From positions 9,213,099-9,277,098 of the forward strand of contig SSBO01000012.1 of NCBI GenBank assembly GCA_005281725.1: a stretch of 64,000 bases of DNA, in the 5' to 3' direction. A program made the position numbers and the translations under genes. This document shows positions 46,883-58,961 of the stretch, one piece after another; the stretch's first letter is position 1; each line of letters begins with the position of its first letter. The notes under the pieces were generated by a model that saw only the letters and a list, made by a program, of their open reading frames with translations, searched no databases and had not been told where the DNA came from. The DNA is from Wuchereria bancrofti. Its lineage: Eukaryota; Nematoda; Chromadorea; Rhabditida; Onchocercidae.

Positions 46883-49421
46883 ACATTTATGAAATGTGTT
46901 AACAGGTAGAATGATATTCTAAAAAGAAAGAAGCTTTTACAAATGCCATTAATATTGAAATTCATGAAGGGCGGGGGAATACAAGAAGAAGGGCAAATGG
47001 ACTTCTCCTTTGTTAATCATGGATGTGAAATTCATTTTTAAATTTTCAAAAAGTATAGAAGTTGTGAATTTGTTGAGTTTTCTTTTTTTTTCTTTTTTCT
47101 TCCAAATTGTTATCTTACGATGCATTTATTACAATACATTATCGCATATTTCAAAATTTTTTTCTGCAATATATATTTCTATTATATTTTCTTAATACAT
47201 ACATGCATGCTTTTCTAGATTTTAATATGAAGCACAAATTTTCTTTTTCAAATTATTCTAATATAAAACATATTAAAAGGACTTTATTAAGAAAATATAT
47301 TAAAAGGATTTATTAAGAATGATTGGTAATAAGTCTTTGTAGACACTTTATTAATTCTCGTGCTATCTACTGTTTAATAAAAGTATTAATGATAGCATAT
47401 TTTATCATCTCATAAAATGTGTGATGATTTTGCTATTTTATCTATTAGCAATTTATTAATTTTAATTTCCAAATTATTACCTTACTTTATACCTAAATGG
47501 AAAAGAAGGAAAAAAGAAAAAAGAAGGAAAAAAAATTACAAACGTAAAAATGTGTTGTTTAGCAGATTTCACCACAATTTAGATATTGAATTGTAATTCT
47601 TGAGAAAGAATAATAATTAATTAAATGGAAAAATCGATAGTTCTCCAGGAAATTTGCTGATTATCAGAATTTCTCGTCTTTTTTCCTCTTTATTCTTCTT
47701 TTTTTCTTTTTTTTTGAATTTATGGCGGAAAAAGTAAGATTCCCAGATAAAAATAAATAAATAATAACAGATAAAGCACTAAGCATGTACAATAAGCAAT
47801 TACTAACTAATAAATTACAAATTTGTATATAATTCTATAGGAAGAAATCATTATTGTTCTTAATTAAAATAAAATTACAAAAAAAAAAACATATAAAACA
47901 TTGATACTGAATTAAAGTAAAATTACAGGTAATTATTATTTCACTGCCATATTTCGAATTATTTATTAATAAATAATTTCAACTTAATTGAAAAAAATTT
48001 TTTTTTAAAAAAAGAAAAGCATATAGAATATATTATCGATTGAAATTTCACTTAAAATATTTTCCACCAAGCATTAATGTAATTATTGTTAGCATCCCTC
48101 TGTTTAATGTTGTAAGACAGAACAGCTGAGCTAATTTATATAGAAATCNACATTTATGAAATGTGTTAACAGGTAGAATGATATTCTAAAAAGAAAGAAG
48201 CTCTTACAAATGCCATTAATATTGAAATTCATGAAGGGCGGGGGAATACGAGAAGAAAGGCAAATGGACTTCTCCTTTGATAATGTTAATCATGGATGTG
48301 AAATTCATTTTTAAATTTTCAAAAAGTATAGAAGTTGTGAATTTGTTGAGTTTTCTTTTTTTTTCTTTTTTCTTCCAAATTGTTATCTTACGATGCATTT
48401 ATTACAATACATTATCGCATATTTCAAAATTTTTTTCTGCAATATATATTTCTATTATATTTTCTTAATACATACATGCATGCTTTTCTAGATTTTAATA
48501 TGAAGCACAAATTTTCTTTTTCAAATTATTCTAATATAAAACATATTAAAAGGACTTTATTAAGAAAATATATTAAAAGGATTTATTAAGAATGATTGGT
48601 AATAAGTCTTTGTAGACACTTTATTAATTCTCGTGCTATCTACTGTTTAATAAAAGTATTAATGATAGCATATTTTATCATCTCATAAAATGTGTGATGA
48701 TTTTGCTATTTTATCTATTAGCAATTTATTAATTTTAATTTCCAAATTATTACCTTACTTTATACCTAAATGGAAAAGAAGGAAAAAAGAAAAAAGAAGG
48801 AAAAAAAATTACAAACGTAAAAATGTGTTGTTTAGCAGATTTCACCACAATTTAGATATTGAATTGTAATTCTTGAGAAAGAATAATAATTAATTAAATG
48901 GAAAAATCGATAGTTCTCCAGGAAATTTGCTGATTATCAGAATTTCTCGTCTTTTTTCCTCTTTATTCTTCTTTTTTTCTTTTTTTTTGAATTTATGGCG
49001 GAAAAAGTAAGATTCCCAGATAAAAATAAATAAATAATAACAGATAAAGCACTAAGCATGTACAATAAGCAATTACTAACTAATAAATTACAAATTTGTA
49101 TATAATTCTATAGGAAGAAATCATTATTGTTCTTAATTAAAATAAAATTACAAAAAAAAAAACATATAAAACATTGATACTGAATTAAAGTAAAATTACA
49201 GGTAATTATTATTTCACTGCCATATTTCGAATTATTTATTAATAAATAATTTCAACTTAATTGAAAAAAATTTTTTTTTAAAAAAAGAAAAGCATATAGA
49301 ATATATTATCGATTGAAATTTCACTTAAAATATTTTCCACCAAGCATTAATGTAATTATTGTTAGCATCCCTCTGTTTAATGTTGTAAGACAGAACAGCT
49401 GAGCTAATTTATATAGAAATC
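46883..49421. repeat. Near-identical 1.27-kb duplication around a single N: 46883-48148 and 48150-49421
   Basis: ACATTTATGAAATGTG and what follows repeats directly after the N at 48149. Unlike the other pairs the copies differ. Near the left end there are a few substitutions (AAGCTTTTAC versus AAGCTCTTAC; ACAAGAAGAAGGG versus ACGAGAAGAAAGG) and a 6-base insertion (TTTGATAATG in the right copy), which moves the offset from 1267 to 1273. Such differences fit two alleles assembled as separate contigs, or lower-quality contig ends. Confidence 0.85.
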
Positions 49422-52400
49422 ATTCATTCTCTCTCTTAATCTTCTTATCACTACTACTATTACTACTAGTGATAGTCTTATTTCATCCATTTTTTCCTCT
49501 TTTCATTCATTCTTTTCATCTTTTCCTTGCATTCTTTTTCTCTCTCTAATTTCGTTCCTTTTATTTTTTTTCCATTTCTCATCATTTTTTGCTTATTCAT
49601 TCTTCTTTTATTCTCTCAATTTTACCTACTCTTTACTTCATTATCATTGTTGAGTGAAATAATTTTTGAAGCATTTTCGGTAAAATTGAATCTAAATCAA
49701 TTTAAATATCTTTTTCGTCTCTCTCTTTATTCAATTCTTTTATTATTTACTTTTACATTCTTATCTTTCTTTCTTCTTATTTTCTTTTCTCTCTCTCTCT
49801 TTCTCTTTCTTGCTCTTTATTTTGTTGATGTTACTAAATTTCTTCCTCACCTCTTATTGATTAGCAACTGTAAGCTAAGTTATCTGACAGAGGGAAAATG
49901 AAGAAATGGAAAAGTAGATAAATTCATCGTTTACTTATATTATTATTTCCTCTCTCTCTCTATTTTCATTTAATTTTGAAGAATAAGAGAAGGAGAAAGA
50001 AAGAAAGAGAGAGAGGAAAAAAATAAAAGTATGAAGTTTTAAAAAATGTTAAAGACGATTTCTTCTAATAAATAACAACGATAGCAATTGCTATAGCATA
50101 AGCTAAGCTAACAGGTGTCATTGACTTACTTATCAATAAACTATTGATTATTATCAAATATATTTAATCCTTTCTTTCTTTTTTATTTATTTTACTTTTG
50201 TTTTTTATTTGTTATTTTCTTTTTTTCTGCTTTTGCTTTCTTCTTTCTTCTTCTTTTAATTGATAATTTATTGTTGGAATATTTGTAGACACTATTACAT
50301 CTTATCACGTTACCTATATCATATCATATCATATTTCATGGAAGGATGATGACAAGTTGACATTTGATTGTCAACGTTCACTTCTTGGAGTAATAATGAT
50401 AATAACTAAGAGAATATTGCTTAGTTAATTAAATGTAACTTTTAAATAAAATATATTAATATATCTTAAAATGTTTCTTATATATCACATTTCGCAGGAA
50501 ATAAGTTAACATTGTAAAATTCATGATAATATGATAATGATAAACGAATATTGCTAATCAATCCATCTTTCATTAAGCGCATATGGTTTTGTTTTCTATT
50601 TCAGATATATTCTGATATATATATTTAAAATGAAAATTAAAAATTTTTTTCAGTTCATAATTTATTATCATTTCATTCCATTCCATTCCATTACACTTCG
50701 CTCTGCTTCATTTTATTCTGCTCCATTTCTATTCTCATATTGATTTAATTACCTATTCCATTTTCAATTCAACTTTCACTCTCTACTGAATTAATTATTA
50801 TCTATTCCATCCTTATTCCATTTTGTTCCCATTATTGATTTCATTTCTCTCTATCCCATACTGAATTATTATCATGAAGAATTGCATTGATGAATAGTTA
50901 ATATTTCTTGCACTTTATATACATTTCATTTATTCAATCCATCATCATTCGATATATCTATGCATGAATCCATTTGCTTATATTACTTATATTTACTTTC
51001 AAATTTTCTTATTTACATTAATCTATATGTGAAATTTTAAGATAAAATTTTATAATTTTATTTATGAAATATTACTTTAATATTTTTTCTTTTCTTATAA
51101 ATTTAATTTATATTTAATAGTTTTATATAGGAATAATTCACAATCAAACATTCTTCATGTCTTTATTTTTATTATATTTTATTTAAATTTACCTTTATTT
51201 CGATTCATTTTTTCTTTCTTTTTTTGCATTTCATTTGGCAACAATTTTAGTGTAATAACCAGTAAATAATAACATTTTATAGCTTTTTCATTCTTCATAA
51301 ATAACAAATATATATATGTAATACATTATTTATTTATGCATATATATATAATAAATGATAAATATCACAAATAATAAGTTTTATTCCTTACACTAATTTT
51401 ACCCGAATTAATAATTTCACTAATTTCATCTAAATTAATTAGCCTATTTATAGCTTCTTTCAATATCTTATCTGAATAAAATCTGAATAAAATGTTGGTC
51501 GTTAATTGTGATAATTTACAATTCTACATTGTAACATATGAAATGTGAAACTATCATAAGAAGCATAATGATTAAATTTAAGTTGATGTAATCAGAAAAT
51601 GATAAATAGTATGTATTGAGAGAGATTATTCAATGTATCTTTCTCTCTCTTTCCCTCTCTCTCTCTTATCATTCCATGCAATTGAATTGCTTACTGATTC
51701 ATTGGCATATGCTATTTTTTCATTTTCACTATTAACTGCTATATTTCAACAATCGTTTTAATTCTTTTAATCTTTTAGATTAAACTATGAAATAAATGAA
51801 TTATATGAGACATATATTTCATTATTAAAATGGTAAGTAGCAGTTAATTATTAATTTTTATTTTTTTTATCTCAAATTAAAGGTAAATTGTTTTCTTAAA
51901 TTTTATGCACATTTCGACAAATGTTAATATTTAAATGTTTTGTATCATAAACTTAATAAATAATGATTTATAAAATACTTAACATTGATCTTTATCATTA
52001 TTTTTCCAATCATTTTAAAAAAAAAAACCTTTTGTCCTCTCAACGAATTAATTTATTCATTTAGAGGAAAGAAAAGATGAAACTAAAGCATTTTGAAATT
52101 GAAAAAGAAAGAAGAAAAAAACGATGCTAAAATATTTTGAAATTTTGAAAAGATATAATATCAAGAAACATATAATTGAAGTTTGTTTGTTTTTTTTTCT
52201 TCAACTATAAAACATAAATTTTATTTGAATGCATATTACATAGGGCTATAGTTAGTATAACCCTTTTTTTCACAAATTAGACGCTTTTTGTTAACGTACT
52301 CACTAATAATTATCATAAGAAATGTGACATACGCGGATTTTTAATCACAAAAAAAAGATGTTTCTTTTTTGACTCATAGTCTTGATAAGATATCATTTTG

Positions 52401-52558
52401 AAAATTTAAATTTCGAATTAAATTTCGGATTAAATTCAATATCCCTAAATTGAATTCATTTTTTTTCATACTTTTTGAAACACATGAAATTTGTAATTGT
52501 GAAATCAAATTCCTCAGTAAACAAGTTAGCAATTTTTAGTAAAAGCACGTTTTAGTAA

Positions 52559-52607
52559 ATAAGAACAATTACATAAAATTATCATTTTTTTGTGTAATTG
52601 TTCTTAT
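52559..52607. repeat. 15-bp perfect inverted repeat, 19-base loop
   Basis: ATAAGAACAATTACA (52559-52573) is the reverse complement of TGTAATTGTTCTTAT (52593-52607). It could form a hairpin in RNA or be the ends of a tiny element. No target-site duplication was recognised. Confidence 0.6.
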
Positions 52608-53138
52608 CTGATTTCTAATTGTGCTATTTATATTATCACTTATGAAAATATGACAATTATCATACATCATAATATTACATCTTAAAATGTAATATTTTGT
52701 TACTTCTGATCTAATCATGGATAAAGTATCAGACGAAGAAAAGCAAACAAATTATTTGCATAATATTTTAGTTTCGTCTTTTTCTTTACTTTTTTTTAGA
52801 AAAAAACAAATCCATAATTGAAGAAAAAAAGGAAAGAAAGGAAGTAAAAGAAAAAAGTTATTATACTTTGGATGAGTGAAATGTTTTTTATTCGCAATAC
52901 TAATTCTTTCCTTTTTTTCCATCCAATTTTTTTTAAAGCTCATAAAAATTTCTATCTGCTTTGTTTTTTTTTTAATTTTTCGTTTCTATTTTCAAATATG
53001 TTAAATGATATTTTATAATAAACAAGAAATCTTATATAAAGAAGACAAAAATCTTATACAAATTTTCTAATTTTTCATTTTTTTTCATTTTTGAAAAATA
53101 AATTTTTCATGTTTAATTTTACTTTATAGAATAAATTT

Positions 53139-56031
53139 AGGATAGACAAAAAAAGAATACACTAAAATTTTGTTTTTTCTTTTGTTTTTTCCATTTCATT
53201 TTATGACAATATAAGTGGATATTTTAAATTTTATATTGTTTTGTTTATATTTATTTTATGTATACGTACGTATGTACTTAAGTAACGTACGTCATGTGTC
53301 ATTTAATATATAAATGAAATAGGAAATTTTAAATTCTTAATGCTATTAATGTATGAAATGTGTAAGAAATTAAATAAATTTAGGCAGATAGGTCCCTTTC
53401 AAGTTTTTGTTTTTCTAGATGGATGGCGCGCATTAAATGAAATACATATTGTTTAAACAGAGAAAGGGCGGTCCGTCTAAATCTTGTTTCCGAATAATAT
53501 CGTCTCGGGTAAGAAGATGAATGGATGAATGGGTAGATGATGGAATAGGGAGATGGAACGGTGGGTAGGTTTAAAAAGGGTAAGAGATAGGAACAATGGA
53601 GGGATGTATGAAAATTCGAATCTATTCGGGGTCATAGTGCATCTTTCATTGGAAATTACAAAAAGAGTACCCTTAAATATGATTGTTTTTTTTTATAACC
53701 TGCAATTTTTGATTGTCTCTCTTTCCTTTTTTTCTTTTGCTTCTTCTTCGTCATCTTCTAGTATTTTCTGCATAGTATTTCCTATTCAGTCATTATTTTC
53801 ATCTATTATTTCTTAACCTGACCTCATTTTTTTTGCTTGATCTTTATCTCTCATTTCTTTAACCTCAACATTATAAAATATTATTCAATTTTCTTCCATT
53901 GAAACAGTTTGTTATATTGCTAAGCTAGATGCTATTATATGAGGCATGCATTTCTGATTATCATTCCCGATACTATTTAAGGTTAATTATAAACTTACAT
54001 TTTTTATAATTTCAAATAATTTTTCGGATTCTTTATAATTTATTCCAAATAAAATAATTCACATTAATATAATATATGTTTCTGAAATTGAAAAAAACAT
54101 ATTTTTTTACAACAGACTTTTTTTAAAAGATTTTTAAATTAAATTAAGTTTAAATTTAAAATTATTTTTGCACTTATATTCGTTTCTTGTTATTTTTGCT
54201 TTATTCTAATCTTTGTTTAAAGCTCAACACAATCTCGAATTTGTGTCACATAAGATAGCTGATGGCTCAAGAATGTGTGTGCTCCATTTGTATGTATGTG
54301 TGTGTACATATGTATGTGTATGTGTGTTGTGGAGTCATTTTATCCGTAGGATAGGAAATTTTACATTAACAACTATTGAAACTCGTGTGTTATCCATTTT
54401 CAATATCAATTGTAACGCATTAGTCGTAATCTAAATTTCAATTTTCTTCTTACTGTTAAAGTTGACGTTGTCGGTATTCATTTGTTCTTTCATTTTATAT
54501 ATTTAATTTTCTAAAAAGACAATTTTTTTTTTGGCGGGATGTGATAGTTTAAAAACTTTAACTACCAGAAGAATGCTTCCGTATNAGGATAGACAAAAAA
54601 AGAATACACTAAAATTTTGTTTTTTCTTTTGTTTTTTCCATTTCATTTTATGACAATATAAGTGGATATTTTAAATTTTATATTGTTTTGTTTATATTTA
54701 TTTTATGTATACGTACGTATGTACTTAAGTAACGTACGTCATGTGTCATTTAATATATAAATGAAATAGGAAATTTTAAATTCTTAATGCTATTAATGTA
54801 TGAAATGTGTAAGAAATTAAATAAATTTAGGCAGATAGGTCCCTTTCAAGTTTTTGTTTTTCTAGATGGATGGCGCGCATTAAATGAAATACATATTGTT
54901 TAAACAGAGAAAGGGCGGTCCGTCTAAATCTTGTTTCCGAATAATATCGTCTCGGGTAAGAAGATGAATGGATGAATGGGTAGATGATGGAATAGGGAGA
55001 TGGAACGGTGGGTAGGTTTAAAAAGGGTAAGAGATAGGAACAATGGAGGGATGTATGAAAATTCGAATCTATTCGGGGTCATAGTGCATCTTTCATTGGA
55101 AATTACAAAAAGAGTACCCTTAAATATGATTGTTTTTTTTTATAACCTGCAATTTTTGATTGTCTCTCTTTCCTTTTTTTCTTTTGCTTCTTCTTCGTCA
55201 TCTTCTAGTATTTTCTGCATAGTATTTCCTATTCAGTCATTATTTTCATCTATTATTTCTTAACCTGACCTCATTTTTTTTGCTTGATCTTTATCTCTCA
55301 TTTCTTTAACCTCAACATTATAAAATATTATTCAATTTTCTTCCATTGAAACAGTTTGTTATATTGCTAAGCTAGATGCTATTATATGAGGCATGCATTT
55401 CTGATTATCATTCCCGATACTATTTAAGGTTAATTATAAACTTACATTTTTTATAATTTCAAATAATTTTTCGGATTCTTTATAATTTATTCCAAATAAA
55501 ATAATTCACATTAATATAATATATGTTTCTGAAATTGAAAAAAACATATTTTTTTACAACAGACTTTTTTTAAAAGATTTTTAAATTAAATTAAGTTTAA
55601 ATTTAAAATTATTTTTGCACTTATATTCGTTTCTTGTTATTTTTGCTTTATTCTAATCTTTGTTTAAAGCTCAACACAATCTCGAATTTGTGTCACATAA
55701 GATAGCTGATGGCTCAAGAATGTGTGTGCTCCATTTGTATGTATGTGTGTGTACATATGTATGTGTATGTGTGTTGTGGAGTCATTTTATCCGTAGGATA
55801 GGAAATTTTACATTAACAACTATTGAAACTCGTGTGTTATCCATTTTCAATATCAATTGTAACGCATTAGTCGTAATCTAAATTTCAATTTTCTTCTTAC
55901 TGTTAAAGTTGACGTTGTCGGTATTCATTTGTTCTTTCATTTTATATATTTAATTTTCTAAAAAGACAATTTTTTTTTTGGCGGGATGTGATAGTTTAAA
56001 AACTTTAACTACCAGAAGAATGCTTCCGTAT
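53139..56031. repeat. 1.45-kb duplication around a single N: 53139-54584 and 54586-56031
   Basis: AGGATAGACAAAAAAAG and what follows repeats directly after the N at 54585 with offset 1447. Open frames of 87 and 73 codons occur in both copies without any change (53553/55000 and 54213/55660). Best explained as unmerged contig overlap. Confidence 0.85.
53461..53508 (+). other. Candidate 48-bp exon in a higher-complexity island (copy at 54908-54955)
   Basis: TTTAAACAG ends at 53460 and a consensus donor (CGG then GTAAGA) starts at 53509. The 48 bases between are open as RKGGPSKSCFRIISSR, phase 0 at both ends. This makes the exon phase-compatible with both the candidate first exon at 45147 and the beta-subunit exon at 58959. 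The composition is much less AT-rich than the surroundings. The acceptor has a poor polypyrimidine tract. It could be a skipped exon, a regulatory element, or chance. Confidence 0.2.
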
Positions 56032-56699
56032 CTTTTTTCCATTAATATTTGTAGCGGATAATAACTAACTATTCACAATTTATTTTATTGAATGATGATA
56101 GAAATGTGAAGAAAATATCACTTGAAATTAAGCAGCTAACATTTATCATTTTTTTATAATTTTTTTTGCATATTTCATATCGATTTCTTTACTTTCGTCC
56201 CTCTAAAACATGAAAAATTTAACAAACTTTTGCTTTCATATATACATAAAACCCAAGAGGAAAGTTTGCCAATATTTCTTATTCTCTTTTCTATTTTCAC
56301 ATATGTTATATGTCATACTAGTTTGGAATTAAAAATTGACTCATACATACTTTATAATATCTTTTTCAAAAAATCTTTTTCTTCTTTTTTATAAATCTAA
56401 ATAGCCTAGTCTTTTTATATAATAAATATACTGTAACTTTCTCATTAACTTCTTTCATTTCATTATTATACTACCTAAAAGAAAAAAAGAAAAAACATTT
56501 GCAAAGTTTCTTTGCCAAATTGCTCCAAAAATTTCCTCCATTATTTCATTTTCTCAATTAACTCTTAAGAAAATCTCAATGGTTATTACTTCAATCTTAT
56601 CTCATTCTATATATTAACTCTAGATGATGTCATTATTTTACACCCATTCAATCTTTAGCCATTCTTGAAAATTTCGTCGGTTTTTTTAAACATTTATAT

Positions 56700-56910
56700 A
56701 TTCGTAATTCTTACTTATACCAAAATTCGTGTATTCACATTCATATTTATCACTTGTATTCATACTCACATCCATATTGACTGCCTACACTCATATTCAT
56801 TACCTATACTTATATTCGTATTGACCACCTGTATTCATATTCATACTTATATTTGTCACCTATACTCTTATTTATTATTCGTACTCTAATATTCATACTC
56901 TCATACTCAA
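56700..56910. repeat. Degenerate ATTCATAC/ATTGAC array, 44-bp higher period
   Basis: Short ATTCATAT, CACATCC and ACCTATACT units repeat irregularly. ATTGACNNCCT recurs at 56776 and 56820 with matching sequence after each, giving a 44-bp period. It creates a His/Tyr/Thr/Ile-rich frame (56665-56889) that is not a gene. Confidence 0.6.
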
Positions 56911-58961
56911 TTATATGATTAATTACATATTAAAATGCATCTAAGGAAGACTAAGCAATCTACAAGTAATCTATGAATATTAACTAATAATTTGTATTAA
57001 ACATTGTTTTTTGTTTTTCTTTTTTTTCTCTGAAAATAACGTTGAACAAATTTTCGTTTCGTTTTAACATATACATATGTCATTTGCATGGAAAAAAAGA
57101 AAACAATGATAATAATGATAATTTCATATACTGAAGATAATAGGTGATATGATAATAGTCTCTAGCTATATTACCTTATCTATTTTCATCAATAAGGATG
57201 ACATCACATTATTAAAAAGCTTTACTAGCTTTTCATATCATAATTTTACATCTCTAAGAATTGTGTGTCTAATGCAATATATACTTTATATTCCCTCTCT
57301 TAGCTCGGCTTATTATTCCATCTTTTTTTTCATTACCCTCTCTTTCTCCCTCTTTCCCTCTCTCTCTGTCTCTCTTCCTTACATTCTTTTTTCATTTTTA
57401 GAATTATCGATTTATTCTTAAAACCGTGTGAACTTATTCTGTATATAAAATTGCCCCGACTATATTGCCTCATCATTACTGGGCTAATTTTCCTTATATA
57501 ATATATATGCATGTGTGTGTATGTCTATGTATGTGTGTGTTTATGATGTATATTAGGAATACTAAGTTTCAAGTCAGTAAAACTTTACTTAGACAACTAA
57601 TGCTATCTAACTTTACTCATGTTTTTAGGTCTTCGGACTTAAATATTTACTTGAGAAGCTTATGCTGATTCCTTCTTGCGACATACATACACACGCAAGC
57701 ACACACGTACATCAATTTTAAAGAAATTAATTTGAAAAAAAAGTGCAAGAGCAGAGATTGAAGTATTACATTTACTGCATTAAACACATTATGGTCGATT
57801 AACTTAAACAGGTAAGATAATCTAACAAAGTAATTTAACCTATACATAACGTAAACGAGATTTTTCTTTTTTGTTCTATAGAAAAAAAAGATATAAAAAT
57901 ATGAGGAAAAAATTAAGAACAAACAATAAGAAATAGTAAGAAGGAAAAAACTTTAACTTGTTAAAAGGGAATAAGAAAGTTTCAGTTAGCATTTAATCCA
58001 TCATAATTTTTTCCATTCATTTACAAATATGAATGAAAGTAAACATTTGAGTTGTTTAATTGCATGCAATGATAGAGTTGTTTGTTTAATTTTATTTCTA
58101 TTCTCTAAAACAAATTTCATTTTTTTCCCTCATTATTGTTAGCATTCAATCTATGAAAAGTTAATATTAAAAAAAAAAAAATCGACTGTTCGAAAATGGT
58201 AGTTAAAAGCAAATCATAGTTACATAGCTGTTGCAGAGAATTTTTCGCTTTTAAACTTCAATTGTTTTTCTTTCATTTTATCTTTCTTTTTTTCTTTTTT
58301 GTTTCTACCTTTCTTTTTATTTCTTAAGAAAAAAAGACAAGAGAGAAAAAGAAAGAAAGAGAAAAGAAATAAACTAAACAATAAATGAGAAAGGTATTTC
58401 GATTGATTATACAGACGCAATTTTTGAACGTCAAACTTTATTATCATGTTTGTTAAACAGTCTGAAAATAACACCTTTTTTCATTTTTTTATTTTATTTT
58501 CTTTTGCCTCGTCATTTGCCTATAAGAAACAGGAGAATTTGTAAATTTTAGAAATTTTCTAAAAATTTTAATGTTATTTCATTTCTTAGCAGAATTTATT
58601 TTCCTTCTATCATTTTTCATATCATTTCTTCCTTTTTTTCATTTTGTTTTCTCTTTTTTCAAAAATATATGTTTATCAAAATATATTTATACAATAAAAA
58701 GAAAAGAAAATGACTGAAAGCTTTCCCTTTTTTTCATTTATTATTATATTATATATATTTGATTTATATTTATGCATACATATATATTTCATATTTAATG
58801 TTTATATATAAGTAATATTGTATTAATTTTAATTTTATGCTTGTCATATGGAATAGATATTTAAAAAAAATGAAAGGAAGAAATCAATATTGCCATGTAA
58901 TATCAATTTTGTAAAATTTATTAAATTGCTCATTGTCAGCTCTTTTTGTTTTTTTCAGTTG

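Larger units (their letters stand above)
45183..58958. other. AT-rich stretch upstream of the beta subunit gene; simple repeats and two large false duplications
   Basis: No complete gene was found. Simple repeats: TC tracts at 46764-46780, 49780-49806 and 51640-51668, a TG-rich run at 54293-54331 (copied at 55740), TG at 57513-57545, and a degenerate 44-bp ATTCATA-type array at 56700-56910. A single N at 46073 shows no flanking duplication. A 15-bp inverted repeat lies at 52559-52607. The candidate exon at 53461-53508 and the two large duplications are listed separately. If the upstream exon at 45147 is real, this whole stretch is its intron. Confidence 0.5.

Noticed and set aside
53553..55881. 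Two pairs of identical 87- and 73-codon frames suggesting a duplicated gene pair
   Set aside because: Both pairs lie in the N-flanked duplicate. The frames are low-complexity or TG-repeat derived and show no domain.
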